Positions 1 through 8,943 of a DNA stretch of 31,139 nucleotides are shown piece by piece. Origin of the DNA: CAZGKX01 sp964525945 (GTDB lineage Bacteria; Pseudomonadota; Gammaproteobacteria; Legionellales; Legionellaceae); the NCBI GenBank assembly GCA_964525945.1, contig CAZGKX010000026.1, forward strand, positions 1 through 31,139. Direction: 5' to 3'. A program made the translations under genes and the position numbers. The notes under the pieces are model-generated. The model was not told where the DNA came from, did no database searches, and saw nothing but the letters and a program-made list of their open reading frames with translations. The stretch's first letter is position 1, and each line of letters begins with the position of its first letter.

Positions 1-194
1 AACGCAAAGCCTTTGAGTCCATTATCAATTTAAGCTATAACGTGGTGGTGACTACCTTTGATCCAGGAACGTGGGGCGAGCGATACTTACAAGTGGTGAA
101 ACGTTTAGCGGATCTCGGCTATGGCTATCCGCCTGAGGCGCCGCGTAGCAATTATCGGACGACGTACAACACCACACCGGGTGCTAAACGTTAA
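1..194 (+). CDS. C-terminal end of an unrecognised protein (partial)
   Basis: An open frame enters from the left edge (first full codon at base 3) and stops with TAA at 192-194, giving 63 C-terminal residues. The tail is hydrophilic and rich in Arg, Tyr and Pro. It contains the stretch TTFDPGTWGERYLQVVKRL and ends in PGAKR. It shows no membrane segment and no motif I can assign to a family. The composition looks like a real protein rather than a chance frame, and the next gene begins 47 bp downstream on the same strand. No function is proposed. Confidence 0.55.
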   Translation, partial: RKAFESIINLSYNVVVTTFDPGTWGERYLQVVKRLADLGYGYPPEAPRSNYRTTYNTTPGAKR

Positions 195-241
195 TCGACG
201 CGTTGCGAGCAAAAAGCCGATATTGATGGAAGTGAGAAATC

Positions 242-1510
242 GTGACCGTACGACCATGCCATACCCCAGCAAGCCCGCCACTCAAATTTTACAGCATCGC
301 TGTTTTGATCGGAATTGGTACGGGATTGAGTGGGATGTTGCTAGTGATGCTGTTGCATTCGATTCAACATATTGCTTACGGTTACAGTCTTGATCTTATT
401 ATAAGCCCTCAAAGTTTTTTAGAGGGGGTGGTCAATGCGTCCCCTCTGCGCCGGGTGGCAATGCTTGCTCTGTGTGGCCTGATTGCTGGCCTGGGCTGGT
501 GGGCCCTTTACCGGTACGGCAAACCACTGGTTGGCATTCAAACCGCTTTGCATTCACCTAAACCGCATATGCCAATAGTCAGTACCCTTGCACATGCATC
601 GTTGCAAATTATAACCATTGCGCTGGGCTCGCCATTAGGCCGAGAAGTTGCGCCGCGCGAAGTTGCTGCAACCTATGCCATTTGGCTCGCTAACAAAGCA
701 AAACTCACTGTTTCAGAAACCCATACGTTGCTGGCTTGTGCTGCTGGAGCAGGTCTTGCAGCTGTGTACAATGTTCCAATGGGCGGGATATTGTTTACGT
801 TGGAAGTTTTATTGCGCACGTTACGCTGGCAAGCGGTCATACCGGCCATACTCATTTCGGTGATTGCTACAGCGGTGTCTTGGATGGGCCTTGGTCATCA
901 TATTCAATACCCGTTAACCACTGGGTCAAGCCATCCTCTTTTAATTATTTGGTCTATTTTAACCATTCCTTTTTTTGGCGTCATGGCGTATTGGTTCAAT
1001 CGCATAACCACGGCGGCTCGCCATAAAGCACCACGTCATAAATATTTAATTTTATTTTGTTTGTTAAATTTTATTTTTATTGGGCTATTGTCCATTTATT
1101 TTCCAGAACTCTTGGGGAATGGCAAGGCGGTGGTCCAGATCGGCTTTAACAATACGATTGACACCCGTTTGGCGTTGGTTTTACTTTTGCTTCGAATCTT
1201 TATTACTTGGGGAAGTTTGCGAGCAGGGGCGCAGGGTGGTTTATTGACACCGTCATTGGCCAATGGCGCCTTGATGGCTATTATCTTGGGTAATTTGTTT
1301 AGCCTCGTTTGGCCCGGGGTTTCTCAAACGGCATACGTCGTTGTTGGGGCAACGGCTTTTCTTGCCGCAGCTCAAACAATGCCTTTAACAGCGATCGTTC
1401 TCATCTTTGAATTCACTGGTGTTCAATATGATTTTATGATTCCATTAGCAATCGCGGTTGTAGGGGCCAGTGGCGTATGTTCACTGTGTCGCAATAAATT
1501 TGCTGGATAA
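242..1510 (+). CDS. CLC-family chloride channel / ion exchanger
   Basis: The 422-residue product is an integral membrane protein with many hydrophobic helices. CLC signatures are visible. GSPLGREVAPRE at about residues 129-140 matches the GREGP region, with Glu135 at the gating-glutamate position. AAVYNVPMGGILFTLE follows at about 173-188, and GAQGGLLTPSLANGA late in the protein matches the GxxGGxFxPSL motif. PLTAIVLIFEFTG resembles the last filter helix. The family moves chloride or fluoride across membranes, often in exchange for protons. The usual GSGIP filter motif is not recognisable: the equivalent area reads GKPLVGIQTAL (about 93-103), so the transported ion is uncertain. The GTG start at 242 lies shortly after a GGAAGTGAG-like ribosome site. 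An upstream start is possible but would run toward the preceding stop. Confidence 0.85.
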   Translation: MTVRPCHTPASPPLKFYSIAVLIGIGTGLSGMLLVMLLHSIQHIAYGYSLDLIISPQSFLEGVVNASPLRRVAMLALCGLIAGLGWWALYRYGKPLVGIQTALHSPKPHMPIVSTLAHASLQIITIALGSPLGREVAPREVAATYAIWLANKAKLTVSETHTLLACAAGAGLAAVYNVPMGGILFTLEVLLRTLRWQAVIPAILISVIATAVSWMGLGHHIQYPLTTGSSHPLLIIWSILTIPFFGVMAYWFNRITTAARHKAPRHKYLILFCLLNFIFIGLLSIYFPELLGNGKAVVQIGFNNTIDTRLALVLLLLRIFITWGSLRAGAQGGLLTPSLANGALMAIILGNLFSLVWPGVSQTAYVVVGATAFLAAAQTMPLTAIVLIFEFTGVQYDFMIPLAIAVVGASGVCSLCRNKFAG

Positions 1511-1514
1511 AAAC

Positions 1515-1543
1515 TCGAAATATGGTTGCGCGCAGTATATAAT
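1515..1543 (+). promoter_or_regulatory. Candidate promoter for sdhC
   Basis: A perfect TATAAT lies at 1538-1543, 38 bp upstream of the sdhC start. The hexamer at the -35 distance is TCGAAA (1515-1520, 17-bp spacer), a poor match, so the promoter may depend on an activator. It falls between the CLC stop and sdhC, where a promoter for the sdh operon is expected. Confidence 0.4.
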
Positions 1544-1580
1544 CCCTACCAAGTTTTTTATCAGAAATAAGGCATACACA

Positions 1581-1955
1581 GTGAGTCAGAAAAGACCGAT
1601 CAATCTGGATTTAGGGAGTTTAACGTTTCCCCCCATGGCAATTGCCTCAATTTTACACAGAATTTCAGGCATCGTTTTGTTTTTATTGGTTCCTGTCATG
1701 TTGTATTTTTTGAGTTTGTCTCTGCATTCCGCAGATACTTTTGCCCGTTTACAAACGTTGCTGAACGCGTGTGGGTATAAATTTTTACTGTGGGCATTTG
1801 GCACCGCTTTCATCTACCATTTGCTTGCTGGATTACGGCATATTGCTATGGATCTGGGCTGGGGTGAGCATTTGCCAGCGGGGCGCCGAAGTGCAGTAGC
1901 GGTTATTGTTCTTGCGGTTGTTTTAGCAATTTTATTAGGAGTTTGGGTATGGTAA
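1581..1955 (+). CDS. sdhC: Succinate dehydrogenase cytochrome b556 subunit
   Basis: This is a membrane anchor of complex II, which passes electrons from succinate to ubiquinone at the inner membrane. The 124-residue product has three hydrophobic helices. SILHRISGIVLF near the N-terminus carries the conserved Ser and Arg of the quinone site. HLLAGLRHIAMDLGWG carries the expected heme-b histidine. The GTG start at 1581 is chosen because it gives the normal family N-terminus (RPINLDLGSLTFPPMAIAS) and lies just after a TATAAT box. The open frame extends back to 1470, but that would overlap the CLC gene and add a non-homologous leader. The stop overlaps the sdhD start, consistent with translational coupling. 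Confidence 0.93.
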   Translation: MSQKRPINLDLGSLTFPPMAIASILHRISGIVLFLLVPVMLYFLSLSLHSADTFARLQTLLNACGYKFLLWAFGTAFIYHLLAGLRHIAMDLGWGEHLPAGRRSAVAVIVLAVVLAILLGVWVW

Positions 1956-2296
1956 CAAATGTGACAAGCTTGACCGGTAATGGTTTAAAAGATTGGTTAA
2001 TTCAGCGTGTCACGGCCGTATACTTCGCACTCTATACCTTAGGTATGTTGGGTTACTTGTGCGGGCATTCGCCGCTCCAATATGAACAATGGCATGGTCT
2101 ATTTCACAATGGATGGGTGCAAATTGCTACGCTCGTGGCGCTGCTTGCCCTGTTGCTGCATGCTTGGATAGGTATTTGGACGGTGACAACCGATTACATA
2201 AAATGCACGGCAATTAGACTGTCTATTCAACTGTTGGTTGCTTTGTTTTTGATCACCCAGTTTGTCTGGGGAACAATGATTGTTTGGGGACAATAA
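1949..2296 (+). CDS. sdhD: Succinate dehydrogenase hydrophobic membrane anchor
   Basis: The 115-residue second membrane anchor of complex II has three predicted transmembrane helices. GLKDWLIQRVTAVY matches the conserved SdhD N-terminal segment. LLLHAWIGIWTVTTDYIK carries the heme-proximal His and the quinone-site Asp-Tyr pair. The ATG at 1949 overlaps the sdhC stop (1953-1955), and an AGGAG site at 1937-1941 lies inside the end of sdhC. It is followed after 2 bp by sdhA in a tight operon. Confidence 0.93.
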   Translation: MVTNVTSLTGNGLKDWLIQRVTAVYFALYTLGMLGYLCGHSPLQYEQWHGLFHNGWVQIATLVALLALLLHAWIGIWTVTTDYIKCTAIRLSIQLLVALFLITQFVWGTMIVWGQ

Positions 2297-2298
2297 TA

Positions 2299-4074
2299 AT
2301 GGCGTTTGCTCGTAATGAATTTGATGCAGTGATTATAGGTGCGGGAGGAGCTGGGATGCGCGCGGCTCTTCAATTGGCCAATTCGGGTTTAAAAGTAGCC
2401 TTGTTATCGAAAGTTTTTCCCACGCGTTCACACACGGTTTCAGCGCAAGGCGGTATTACTGCTGCTTTGGGGAATGCTGATGCGGATGGTGATGACTGGC
2501 GTTGGCACATGTATGACACCGTTAAAGGCGCAGATTATATTGGCGATCAGGATTGCATTGAATATTTATGCCGAACAGCCCCAGAAGCGGTGTATGAGCT
2601 TGAGCACATGGGATTGCCATTTTCAAGAACAGATAGTGGTAAAATTTACCAGCGTCAATTCGGTGGTCAATCAAAAAATTTTGGTGGAGAGCAAGCTGCT
2701 CGAACATGTGCAGCAGCGGACAGAACAGGCCATGCTTTATTGCACACGCTTTATCAGCAAAATTTAAAAGCAAAAACACACATTTACAGTGAATGGCTGG
2801 CCCTTGATTTTGTGAAGGACGCCCACAATCGTATCGTGGGTGTTACGGCCATGTGCATTGAAACAGGGGAGGTTGTTTTTTTCCAAAGCCGTGTTTGTAT
2901 TTTAGCGACAGGTGGTGCTGGGCGAATTTATCAATCCACGACCAACGCTTACATCAATACGGGCGATGGTTTTGGTATGGCATTGCGTGCCGGTCTGCCT
3001 TTGCAAGACATGGAAATGTGGCAATTCCACCCCACCGGGATTGCAGGTGCAGGTACTTTGGTCACCGAAGGTTCGCGCGGCGAAGGTGGCTATTTGATCA
3101 ATAAAGATGGCGAGCGTTTCATGGAGCGTTATGCGCCGCATGTTAAAGATCTCGCGTCACGCGACGTGGTTGCTCGCGCCATTGCGTTAGAAATACGTGC
3201 TGGCAAAGGATTTGATCCGCAAGGTGTGGATCATGTTAAGTTGAAATTGGATCATTTAGGCGCTGATTTAATCAAATCGCGTCTGCCAGGTATTCGAGAG
3301 TTGTCGATCCAGTTTGCGGGCGTTGATCCTATTGTAGAACCCATTCCAGTGGTTCCGACATGCCACTACACCATGGGTGGAATTCCCACCAATATTCATG
3401 GCCAAGTGATCACCAAACGCCATGGCATTGAGCAAGTGGTGGAAGGGCTTTACGCAGTTGGGGAATGTGCGTGTGTTTCTGTGCATGGGGCGAATCGCTT
3501 AGGCGGCAATTCTTTGATTGATTTGGTGGTGTTTGGCCGTGCTGTCGGATTGCACGTTGAATCATTACGCCAAGCCAATCAATTGCCTGATATAGGCTAC
3601 GTGAGTGATGAGGATGTTGCTGCGTCACTGGCGCGCTATCAACGTTGGCAAGATTCCAGTGACGGCGAAAGTCCTGCCGTCATTCGTGACGAGATGCAAC
3701 GTATCATGCAAGAGGATTTTGGAGTATTTCGTAAAGGCGATATCATGGAACAAGGTTTGTTGCGTTTAGCCGCGTTGCGTGAACGATTAGCCCATGCCAG
3801 CCTTGTGGATAAAAGTGCCGTGTTTAATACGGATCGAGTCACTGCATTAGAGCTGGATAATTTAATGGCCACGGCTTTTGCTACAGCGCAGTCGGCCCTG
3901 GCTCGTACAGAAAGTCGTGGTGCGCATAGCCGTGAAGACTACCCAAATCGTGATGATGAAAATTGGATCAAGCACACGGTCTATTTTATGGAAAATGATG
4001 GTATTGATTATCGTCCAGTCAATGCATCACCTAAATTTGTCGAGCCATTTGCGCCGAAAGAACGTGTTTATTAA
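2299..4074 (+). CDS. sdhA: Succinate dehydrogenase flavoprotein subunit
   Basis: The 591-residue catalytic subunit oxidises succinate to fumarate, with covalent FAD, on the cytoplasmic face of complex II. The Rossmann dinucleotide motif AVIIGAGGAGMRAALQLA is at the N-terminus. RSHTVSAQGG holds the histidine that links FAD. HPTGIAGAGTLVTEGSRGEG and HYTMGGIPTN belong to the active site, and GANRLGGNSLIDLVVFGR closes the FAD domain. The C-terminal helical domain includes SRGAHSREDYPNRDDENW. Length is normal for the family. The ATG at 2299, 2 bp after sdhD, has a GGGGA site 8 bp upstream. An in-frame start at 2284 would overlap sdhD and is less likely. Confidence 0.97.
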   Translation: MAFARNEFDAVIIGAGGAGMRAALQLANSGLKVALLSKVFPTRSHTVSAQGGITAALGNADADGDDWRWHMYDTVKGADYIGDQDCIEYLCRTAPEAVYELEHMGLPFSRTDSGKIYQRQFGGQSKNFGGEQAARTCAAADRTGHALLHTLYQQNLKAKTHIYSEWLALDFVKDAHNRIVGVTAMCIETGEVVFFQSRVCILATGGAGRIYQSTTNAYINTGDGFGMALRAGLPLQDMEMWQFHPTGIAGAGTLVTEGSRGEGGYLINKDGERFMERYAPHVKDLASRDVVARAIALEIRAGKGFDPQGVDHVKLKLDHLGADLIKSRLPGIRELSIQFAGVDPIVEPIPVVPTCHYTMGGIPTNIHGQVITKRHGIEQVVEGLYAVGECACVSVHGANRLGGNSLIDLVVFGRAVGLHVESLRQANQLPDIGYVSDEDVAASLARYQRWQDSSDGESPAVIRDEMQRIMQEDFGVFRKGDIMEQGLLRLAALRERLAHASLVDKSAVFNTDRVTALELDNLMATAFATAQSALARTESRGAHSREDYPNRDDENWIKHTVYFMENDGIDYRPVNASPKFVEPFAPKERVY

Positions 4075-4085
4075 GAGGATATATC

Positions 4086-4808
4086 ATGGCTGATACCAGA
4101 CGCTTGAGCCTGTCTATTTATCGATTCAACCCTGAAGTTGATAAAAAACCGTATATGCAAGAGTACGCATTGGATATTCCTGCTAAAAGTGATCCAATGT
4201 TATTGACATTGTTAGAGCGCATTAAAGCGGAACAAGATCCTACATTGTCTTACCGTCGTTCATGCCGGGAAGGGGTTTGTGGATCCGATGGCATGAATAT
4301 TAATGGTACCAACGGTTTAGCGTGCATTACGCATTTGTCTAAATTAAACACCGATAAAATAGTGGTTCGGCCACTGCCTGGATTTCCGGTGGTGCGTGAT
4401 TTGGCGGTTGACTTAAGCCAATTTTATCAGCAATATGAGCGCATTGAACCCTATTTGCAAAATGATAATACCCCACCTGCTCAGGAACGCTTACAAACCC
4501 CCGCTGAGCGGGAAAAATTGGATGGTTTGTACGAGTGTATTTTATGCGCTTGCTGCACAAGCTCGTGCCCATCGTTTTGGTGGAACCCTGAAAAATTTGT
4601 TGGGCCTGCGGGATTGCTGCAAGCGCGCCGTTTTTTAGCGGACAGTCGCGATACAGCAACGCAACATCGTTTGGATAAATTGCAAGATCCATTCAGTGTG
4701 TTTCGTTGCCGAAGCATCATGAATTGTGCCAATGTATGTCCAAAAGGTTTGAACCCTACGGCGGCAATTGGCGATATACGCAAACAAATGCTGTCACAAG
4801 AAACGTAA
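4086..4808 (+). CDS. sdhB: Succinate dehydrogenase iron-sulfur subunit
   Basis: The 240-residue electron-transfer subunit links SdhA to the membrane anchors. The [2Fe-2S] ligands lie in SCREGVCGSDGMN and the following GLAC. CILCACCTSSCP and CRSIMNCANVCPKGLNP supply cysteines for the [4Fe-4S] and [3Fe-4S] clusters. All expected cysteines are present and the length is typical. The ATG follows an AAGAGGAT ribosome site and begins 11 bp after the sdhA stop. A strong hairpin follows 52 bp after the stop. Confidence 0.97.
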   Translation: MADTRRLSLSIYRFNPEVDKKPYMQEYALDIPAKSDPMLLTLLERIKAEQDPTLSYRRSCREGVCGSDGMNINGTNGLACITHLSKLNTDKIVVRPLPGFPVVRDLAVDLSQFYQQYERIEPYLQNDNTPPAQERLQTPAEREKLDGLYECILCACCTSSCPSFWWNPEKFVGPAGLLQARRFLADSRDTATQHRLDKLQDPFSVFRCRSIMNCANVCPKGLNPTAAIGDIRKQMLSQET

Positions 4809-4860
4809 ACTGGCCTGTCTCTCTAAGTCAGGTGTGGCAGTGAGTGAATTTGATGATAAG

Positions 4861-4887
4861 AAAAACCGTGACCCGCTCACGGTTTTT
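4861..4887 (+). terminator. Strong hairpin between sdhB and sucA
   Basis: A perfect 11-bp stem (AAAAACCGTGA paired with TCACGGTTTTT) encloses the 5-nt loop CCCGC, so the 3' arm ends in T5. This has the form of an intrinsic terminator, and it lies only 19 bp before the sucA ATG. It probably ends or attenuates sdhCDAB transcripts, and could work in both directions because the 5' arm begins with A5. Confidence 0.8.
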
Positions 4888-4906
4888 CCTTTGGAGAAAA
4901 TAAGTA

Positions 4907-7720
4907 ATGAGCAGTAACTATTTGCAAAATGAGTGGGCTAATTCATACCTTTCTGGTGGGAATATGGCATACGTTGATGCATTGTATGAAGATTATTTGA
5001 ACAATCCCCAATCTGTTCCCGATGAATGGCGCACGCTTTTTGATGGACTTCGTAGCAACGGCCAAGCGGGTGATGTGTCGCACCGTGACATCCGTGAATA
5101 TTTTTTACAAAATGCATCAACCAAGCGCCACACCGTTGTTACAGCTGGTGATGATAAGCAGGCCAAGGTGACTGAGTTGGTGAATGCATACCGTGCGAAT
5201 GGGCATCTTGCCGCGAAATTGGATCCTTTGGAAATGGCCTCGCGCCCTCACATTGCGGCACTGGATTTGGCATCACATGATTTGTCCAATACAGACTTAA
5301 ACAAGAGTTATTTTGCAGGCGATACGTTTTCCAAGCAACAAATGCCTTTGGCTGATATTTATAACGCTTTACGTGAAACGTATTGTGGAAGCATTGGCAT
5401 TGAGTACATGCACATCGCAAATGCTGAAGAAATGGAATGGCTCCAGCAGAAATTAGAATCCACACGTGGCCGAGGCAGCTTTAGCCCAGAAAAAAAATTA
5501 CAAATTCTCAATGAATTGATTGCTGCAGATGGACTAGAACGCTATTTAGGGACCCGTTATGTGGGTCAAAAACGATTTTCGCTTGAGGGTGGTGATTCGT
5601 TGGTGCCGATGATGAAAGAAATTATTCGTCAAGGCAGCCATGACAGTGTGAAAGAAATTGTCATTGGCATGGCGCATCGCGGCCGGTTGAATGTTCTTGT
5701 CAATGTACTGGGTAAAGAACCTGACGCACTTTTTCAAGAATTTGAGGGCAAATACAACGCCGATCGTACCGGTGATGTGAAATACCATTTGGGTTTTTCG
5801 TCGGATTTGAAAACGGCTTCGGGTTCCATCGTGCATGTGGCGTTGGCATTCAATCCTTCTCATCTTGAAATTATTGGGCCTGTTGTTGAAGGTTCAGCCC
5901 GCTCGCGATTACGTCGACGCAACGATTTGGTGCGAAAAGATGCTGTGCTTCCTGTTGTTATCCATGGTGATGCGGCGTTTGCGGGTCAAGGCGTGGTCAT
6001 GGAAACCTTTAACTTTTCCCAAGCCCGTGGTTATTGCACTGGGGGTACCATCCATATTGTGATCAACAATCAAATTGGATTCACCACCAGCAATCCACTG
6101 GATGCACGCTCTACACTCTATTGCACAGATGTGGCAAAAATGGTCCAAGCACCCATTTTGCATATCAATGGGGATGATCCAGAGGCTGTTGTTTTCGCGA
6201 CTCAAATTGCGTTTGAGTTTCGCATGAAATTCAAACGCGATGTTGTGCTTGATTTAGTGTGTTACCGTCGACAAGGGCATAATGAAGCCGATGAACCCTC
6301 GGTAACTCAGCCTGAAATGTATAAAAAAATTAAATCCATGCCTGTTCTTCGAGACGTTTACGGCAAGCAATTGGTGGCTGAACAGTTAATCACTGAATCC
6401 GACATTGCAGGTTTGATCGAAAAATACCGTGACACCTTGGACAAAGGAAAAGCCATTGTTAATGTAGTTCATGATGACTATGAAGGTAAAAGCTCAACCG
6501 ATTGGTCTCCGTATATCAATGCTAAATGGACGGATAAAGCCGACACCACGATCAGTCAAAAAACACTGCAAAGTTTATCCGAGCAACTGCAAACTTTGCC
6601 CGAAGGTTTTGAATTGCACTCTGTTGTAAAACGATTGCTTGCGGACCGAGCCAAAATGACCACAGGGGAAATGCCAATCAATTGGGGGTATGCTGAAACG
6701 ATGGCTTATGCGTCTTTATTGCACGAAGGCCATGAAGTACGTTTATCGGGACAAGATTGTGGTCGTGGTACCTTCGCGCATCGCCACGCAGTGTTGCATG
6801 ATCAACGAAGTGGACAAACTGCAGTGCCACTGGAACGTGTGGTTTCCAATCCCATGAAGCCGTTTTCCGTGATCGATTCGGTTCTTTCTGAGGCAGCAGT
6901 ACTTGCATTTGAGTATGGTTACTCCGCATCAGAACCCACTTCACTGGTGCTTTGGGAAGCGCAATTTGGTGATTTTGCAAATGGTGCTCAGGTTGTTATT
7001 GATCAATTTATCAGTTCGGGTGAGCAAAAATGGGGCCGCTTATGTGGCTTAGTGATGTTGCTGCCTCATGGTTATGAAGGCCAAGGTCCTGAGCATTCAT
7101 CCGCTCGATTGGAGCGTTACATGCAGCTTTGTGCGCAACAAAACATGCAAGTTTGTACACCAACGACACCCGCACAAATATTCCATTTACTCCGTCGCCA
7201 AATTATTAGAAAATTCCGCAAGCCCTTGATTGTCATGACACCAAAGAGCTTATTGCGGCACAAATTGGCTGTTTCTTCTTTGCAAGATCTAACGCAAGGT
7301 GAGTTTTACCCTGTTATTCCCGAAATTGATGCCGTGGATCCTGCTAAAATAACGCGTGTCGTATTGTGCTGCGGAAAAGTTTATTATGAACTTTTGCAAA
7401 AGAGACGAGATGACGCAATGGAGCATGTGGCAATTGTGCGCATTGAACAATTGTATCCATTCCCGAAAAAAGCATTAAAAAAAGAGCTTGAAAAATACCC
7501 TCAGGCCAAAGATATTATTTGGTGTCAGGAAGAGCCACAAAATCAAGGGGTTTGGTTCTCGTCGCAACACAATATGAAAGACTGCTTTGAATCAGGCCAA
7601 TCATTACGCTACGCAGGTCGAGGCTTTGCTGCAGCACCGGCGGGAGGTAGTCCTTATGTTCATGCCCATGAGCAAGAAGAGCTGATCAAACAGGCATTGC
7701 TCTCTGAATTAACGAATTAA
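4907..7720 (+). CDS. sucA: 2-oxoglutarate dehydrogenase E1 component
   Basis: The thiamine-diphosphate enzyme decarboxylates 2-oxoglutarate and transfers the succinyl group to the lipoyl arm of SucB in the TCA cycle. The 937 residues match the family length. The N-terminal peptide YVDALYEDYLNNPQSVPDEW is the E2-binding region. EIVIGMAHRGRLNVLVNVLG carries the substrate-site His-Arg. HGDAAFAGQGVVMETFNFS and IHIVINNQIGFTTSNP form the thiamine/Mg site. The C-terminal domain contains LLPHGYEGQGPEHSSARLER. The ATG at 4907 is preceded by a GGAGAAAA site. It starts a tight sucABCD cluster. No lpd (E3) gene follows, so E3 must be encoded elsewhere. Confidence 0.97.
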   Translation: MSSNYLQNEWANSYLSGGNMAYVDALYEDYLNNPQSVPDEWRTLFDGLRSNGQAGDVSHRDIREYFLQNASTKRHTVVTAGDDKQAKVTELVNAYRANGHLAAKLDPLEMASRPHIAALDLASHDLSNTDLNKSYFAGDTFSKQQMPLADIYNALRETYCGSIGIEYMHIANAEEMEWLQQKLESTRGRGSFSPEKKLQILNELIAADGLERYLGTRYVGQKRFSLEGGDSLVPMMKEIIRQGSHDSVKEIVIGMAHRGRLNVLVNVLGKEPDALFQEFEGKYNADRTGDVKYHLGFSSDLKTASGSIVHVALAFNPSHLEIIGPVVEGSARSRLRRRNDLVRKDAVLPVVIHGDAAFAGQGVVMETFNFSQARGYCTGGTIHIVINNQIGFTTSNPLDARSTLYCTDVAKMVQAPILHINGDDPEAVVFATQIAFEFRMKFKRDVVLDLVCYRRQGHNEADEPSVTQPEMYKKIKSMPVLRDVYGKQLVAEQLITESDIAGLIEKYRDTLDKGKAIVNVVHDDYEGKSSTDWSPYINAKWTDKADTTISQKTLQSLSEQLQTLPEGFELHSVVKRLLADRAKMTTGEMPINWGYAETMAYASLLHEGHEVRLSGQDCGRGTFAHRHAVLHDQRSGQTAVPLERVVSNPMKPFSVIDSVLSEAAVLAFEYGYSASEPTSLVLWEAQFGDFANGAQVVIDQFISSGEQKWGRLCGLVMLLPHGYEGQGPEHSSARLERYMQLCAQQNMQVCTPTTPAQIFHLLRRQIIRKFRKPLIVMTPKSLLRHKLAVSSLQDLTQGEFYPVIPEIDAVDPAKITRVVLCCGKVYYELLQKRRDDAMEHVAIVRIEQLYPFPKKALKKELEKYPQAKDIIWCQEEPQNQGVWFSSQHNMKDCFESGQSLRYAGRGFAAAPAGGSPYVHAHEQEELIKQALLSELTN

Positions 7721-7741
7721 TCTCAATAAGAAGGTACAGTT

Positions 7742-8929
7742 ATGTCAATTGAAGTCAAAGTTCCTGTTTTGCCTGAGTCAGTGGCCGATGCAACCATCGC
7801 TACCTGGCATAAAAAAGTTGGCGATACGATTAAGCGTGATGAAAATCTGGTTGATTTGGAAACAGATAAAGTCGTGCTTGAAGTTCCCGCACCGGCAGAT
7901 GGCGTGTTGCAAGAATTGTTATTTGACGAAGGTGCTTCTGTTAAATCCGGTGAATTATTAGCCCGAATTTCAGGAAGTATTGCACCTGTCGCAACGAAAG
8001 CGCCCATGCCGCAACAGGAAGAAAATGATGCGGCCAGTAACGCAGAAAGCCCTGCGGTAAGACGTATGTTGGCTGAACATGATCTGCAGCCTAACCAAAT
8101 CATAGGTTCTGGTAAAGATGGTCGTCTTTCCAAAGAAGATGTGCTCGCTTTTATTGAATCTGGCCGCAACACAGCTGTTGCAAAGGCGACGCCCGTAGTG
8201 AAAGCAGCCGTTACACCCAGCGCCGGTGCTCGCGAAGAAAAACGTGTGCCGATGTCTCGATTGCGTGCCAAAGTTGCGGAGCGTTTACTGCAAGCGCAGC
8301 ACAATGCGGCTATGTTGACCACTTTTAATGAAGTAAATCTTAAAGCGGTTATGGACTTACGAGCACAATACAAAGACAGCTTTGAAAAAAAACACGGTGT
8401 TAAACTCGGTTTTATGTCATTTTTTACTAAAGCAGTGGTTGAATCATTGAAACGTTTTCCAGCGGTGAATGCTTCTATTGACGGCCCAGACATCGTTTAT
8501 CATAACTTTTTTGACATTGGCATTGCTGTGTCAACGGAACGTGGTTTAGTGGTGCCGATTGTTCGTGATGCTGATCAACTGAGCTTGGCAGAAATAGAGC
8601 GCTCTATTGGTGATTCTGCTGCGCGTGCGCGTGAAGGAAAATTGGCCATCGAAGACATGCAAGGCGGAACATTCACCATCACCAATGGTGGTGTTTTTGG
8701 TTCGTTACTGGCCACTCCAATCATTAATCCTCCCCAAACAGCCATTCTGGGCATGCACAAGATCCAAGAACGCCCCATTGCTGAAAAAGGCCAAATCGTT
8801 ATTCGCCCCATGATGTATCTTGCTTTGTCTTATGATCATCGCTTAATCGATGGCAAAGAGTCAGTGCAATTTTTAGTGAGTGTTAAAGATTTATTAGAAG
8901 ATCCAGCTCGTTTATTACTTAACGTTTAA
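7742..8929 (+). CDS. sucB: 2-oxoglutarate dehydrogenase E2, dihydrolipoyl succinyltransferase
   Basis: The core enzyme takes the succinyl group from E1 and gives it to CoA. In its 395 residues, an N-terminal lipoyl domain has DLETDKVVLEVPAP with the lipoylated Lys at position 43. After a short linker, SPAVRRMLAEHDL to KEDVLAF forms the peripheral subunit-binding domain. The acyltransferase core ends with YDHRLIDGKES, carrying the catalytic His and Asp. Only one lipoyl domain is present, normal for SucB. It lies 21 bp after sucA and 14 bp before sucC, with an AGAAGG ribosome site before the ATG. A long open frame on the opposite strand over this gene (7723-8493) is a shadow. Confidence 0.97.
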   Translation: MSIEVKVPVLPESVADATIATWHKKVGDTIKRDENLVDLETDKVVLEVPAPADGVLQELLFDEGASVKSGELLARISGSIAPVATKAPMPQQEENDAASNAESPAVRRMLAEHDLQPNQIIGSGKDGRLSKEDVLAFIESGRNTAVAKATPVVKAAVTPSAGAREEKRVPMSRLRAKVAERLLQAQHNAAMLTTFNEVNLKAVMDLRAQYKDSFEKKHGVKLGFMSFFTKAVVESLKRFPAVNASIDGPDIVYHNFFDIGIAVSTERGLVVPIVRDADQLSLAEIERSIGDSAARAREGKLAIEDMQGGTFTITNGGVFGSLLATPIINPPQTAILGMHKIQERPIAEKGQIVIRPMMYLALSYDHRLIDGKESVQFLVSVKDLLEDPARLLLNV

Positions 8930-8943
8930 TTAGGAAACGTACA

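Noticed and set aside
1..194. Assignment of the partial protein to a Dot/Icm component
   Set aside because: Compared from memory with DotC, IcmL and DotH C-termini, no convincing match was seen.
1470..1580. Extended N-terminus for sdhC
   Set aside because: It would overlap the CLC gene by 41 bp and add a leader unlike SdhC; the GTG at 1581 fits the family start.
7723..8493. 256-codon open frame opposite sucB
   Set aside because: It is an antisense shadow of a highly conserved gene, with Ser/Ala-rich low-complexity composition and no family motifs.
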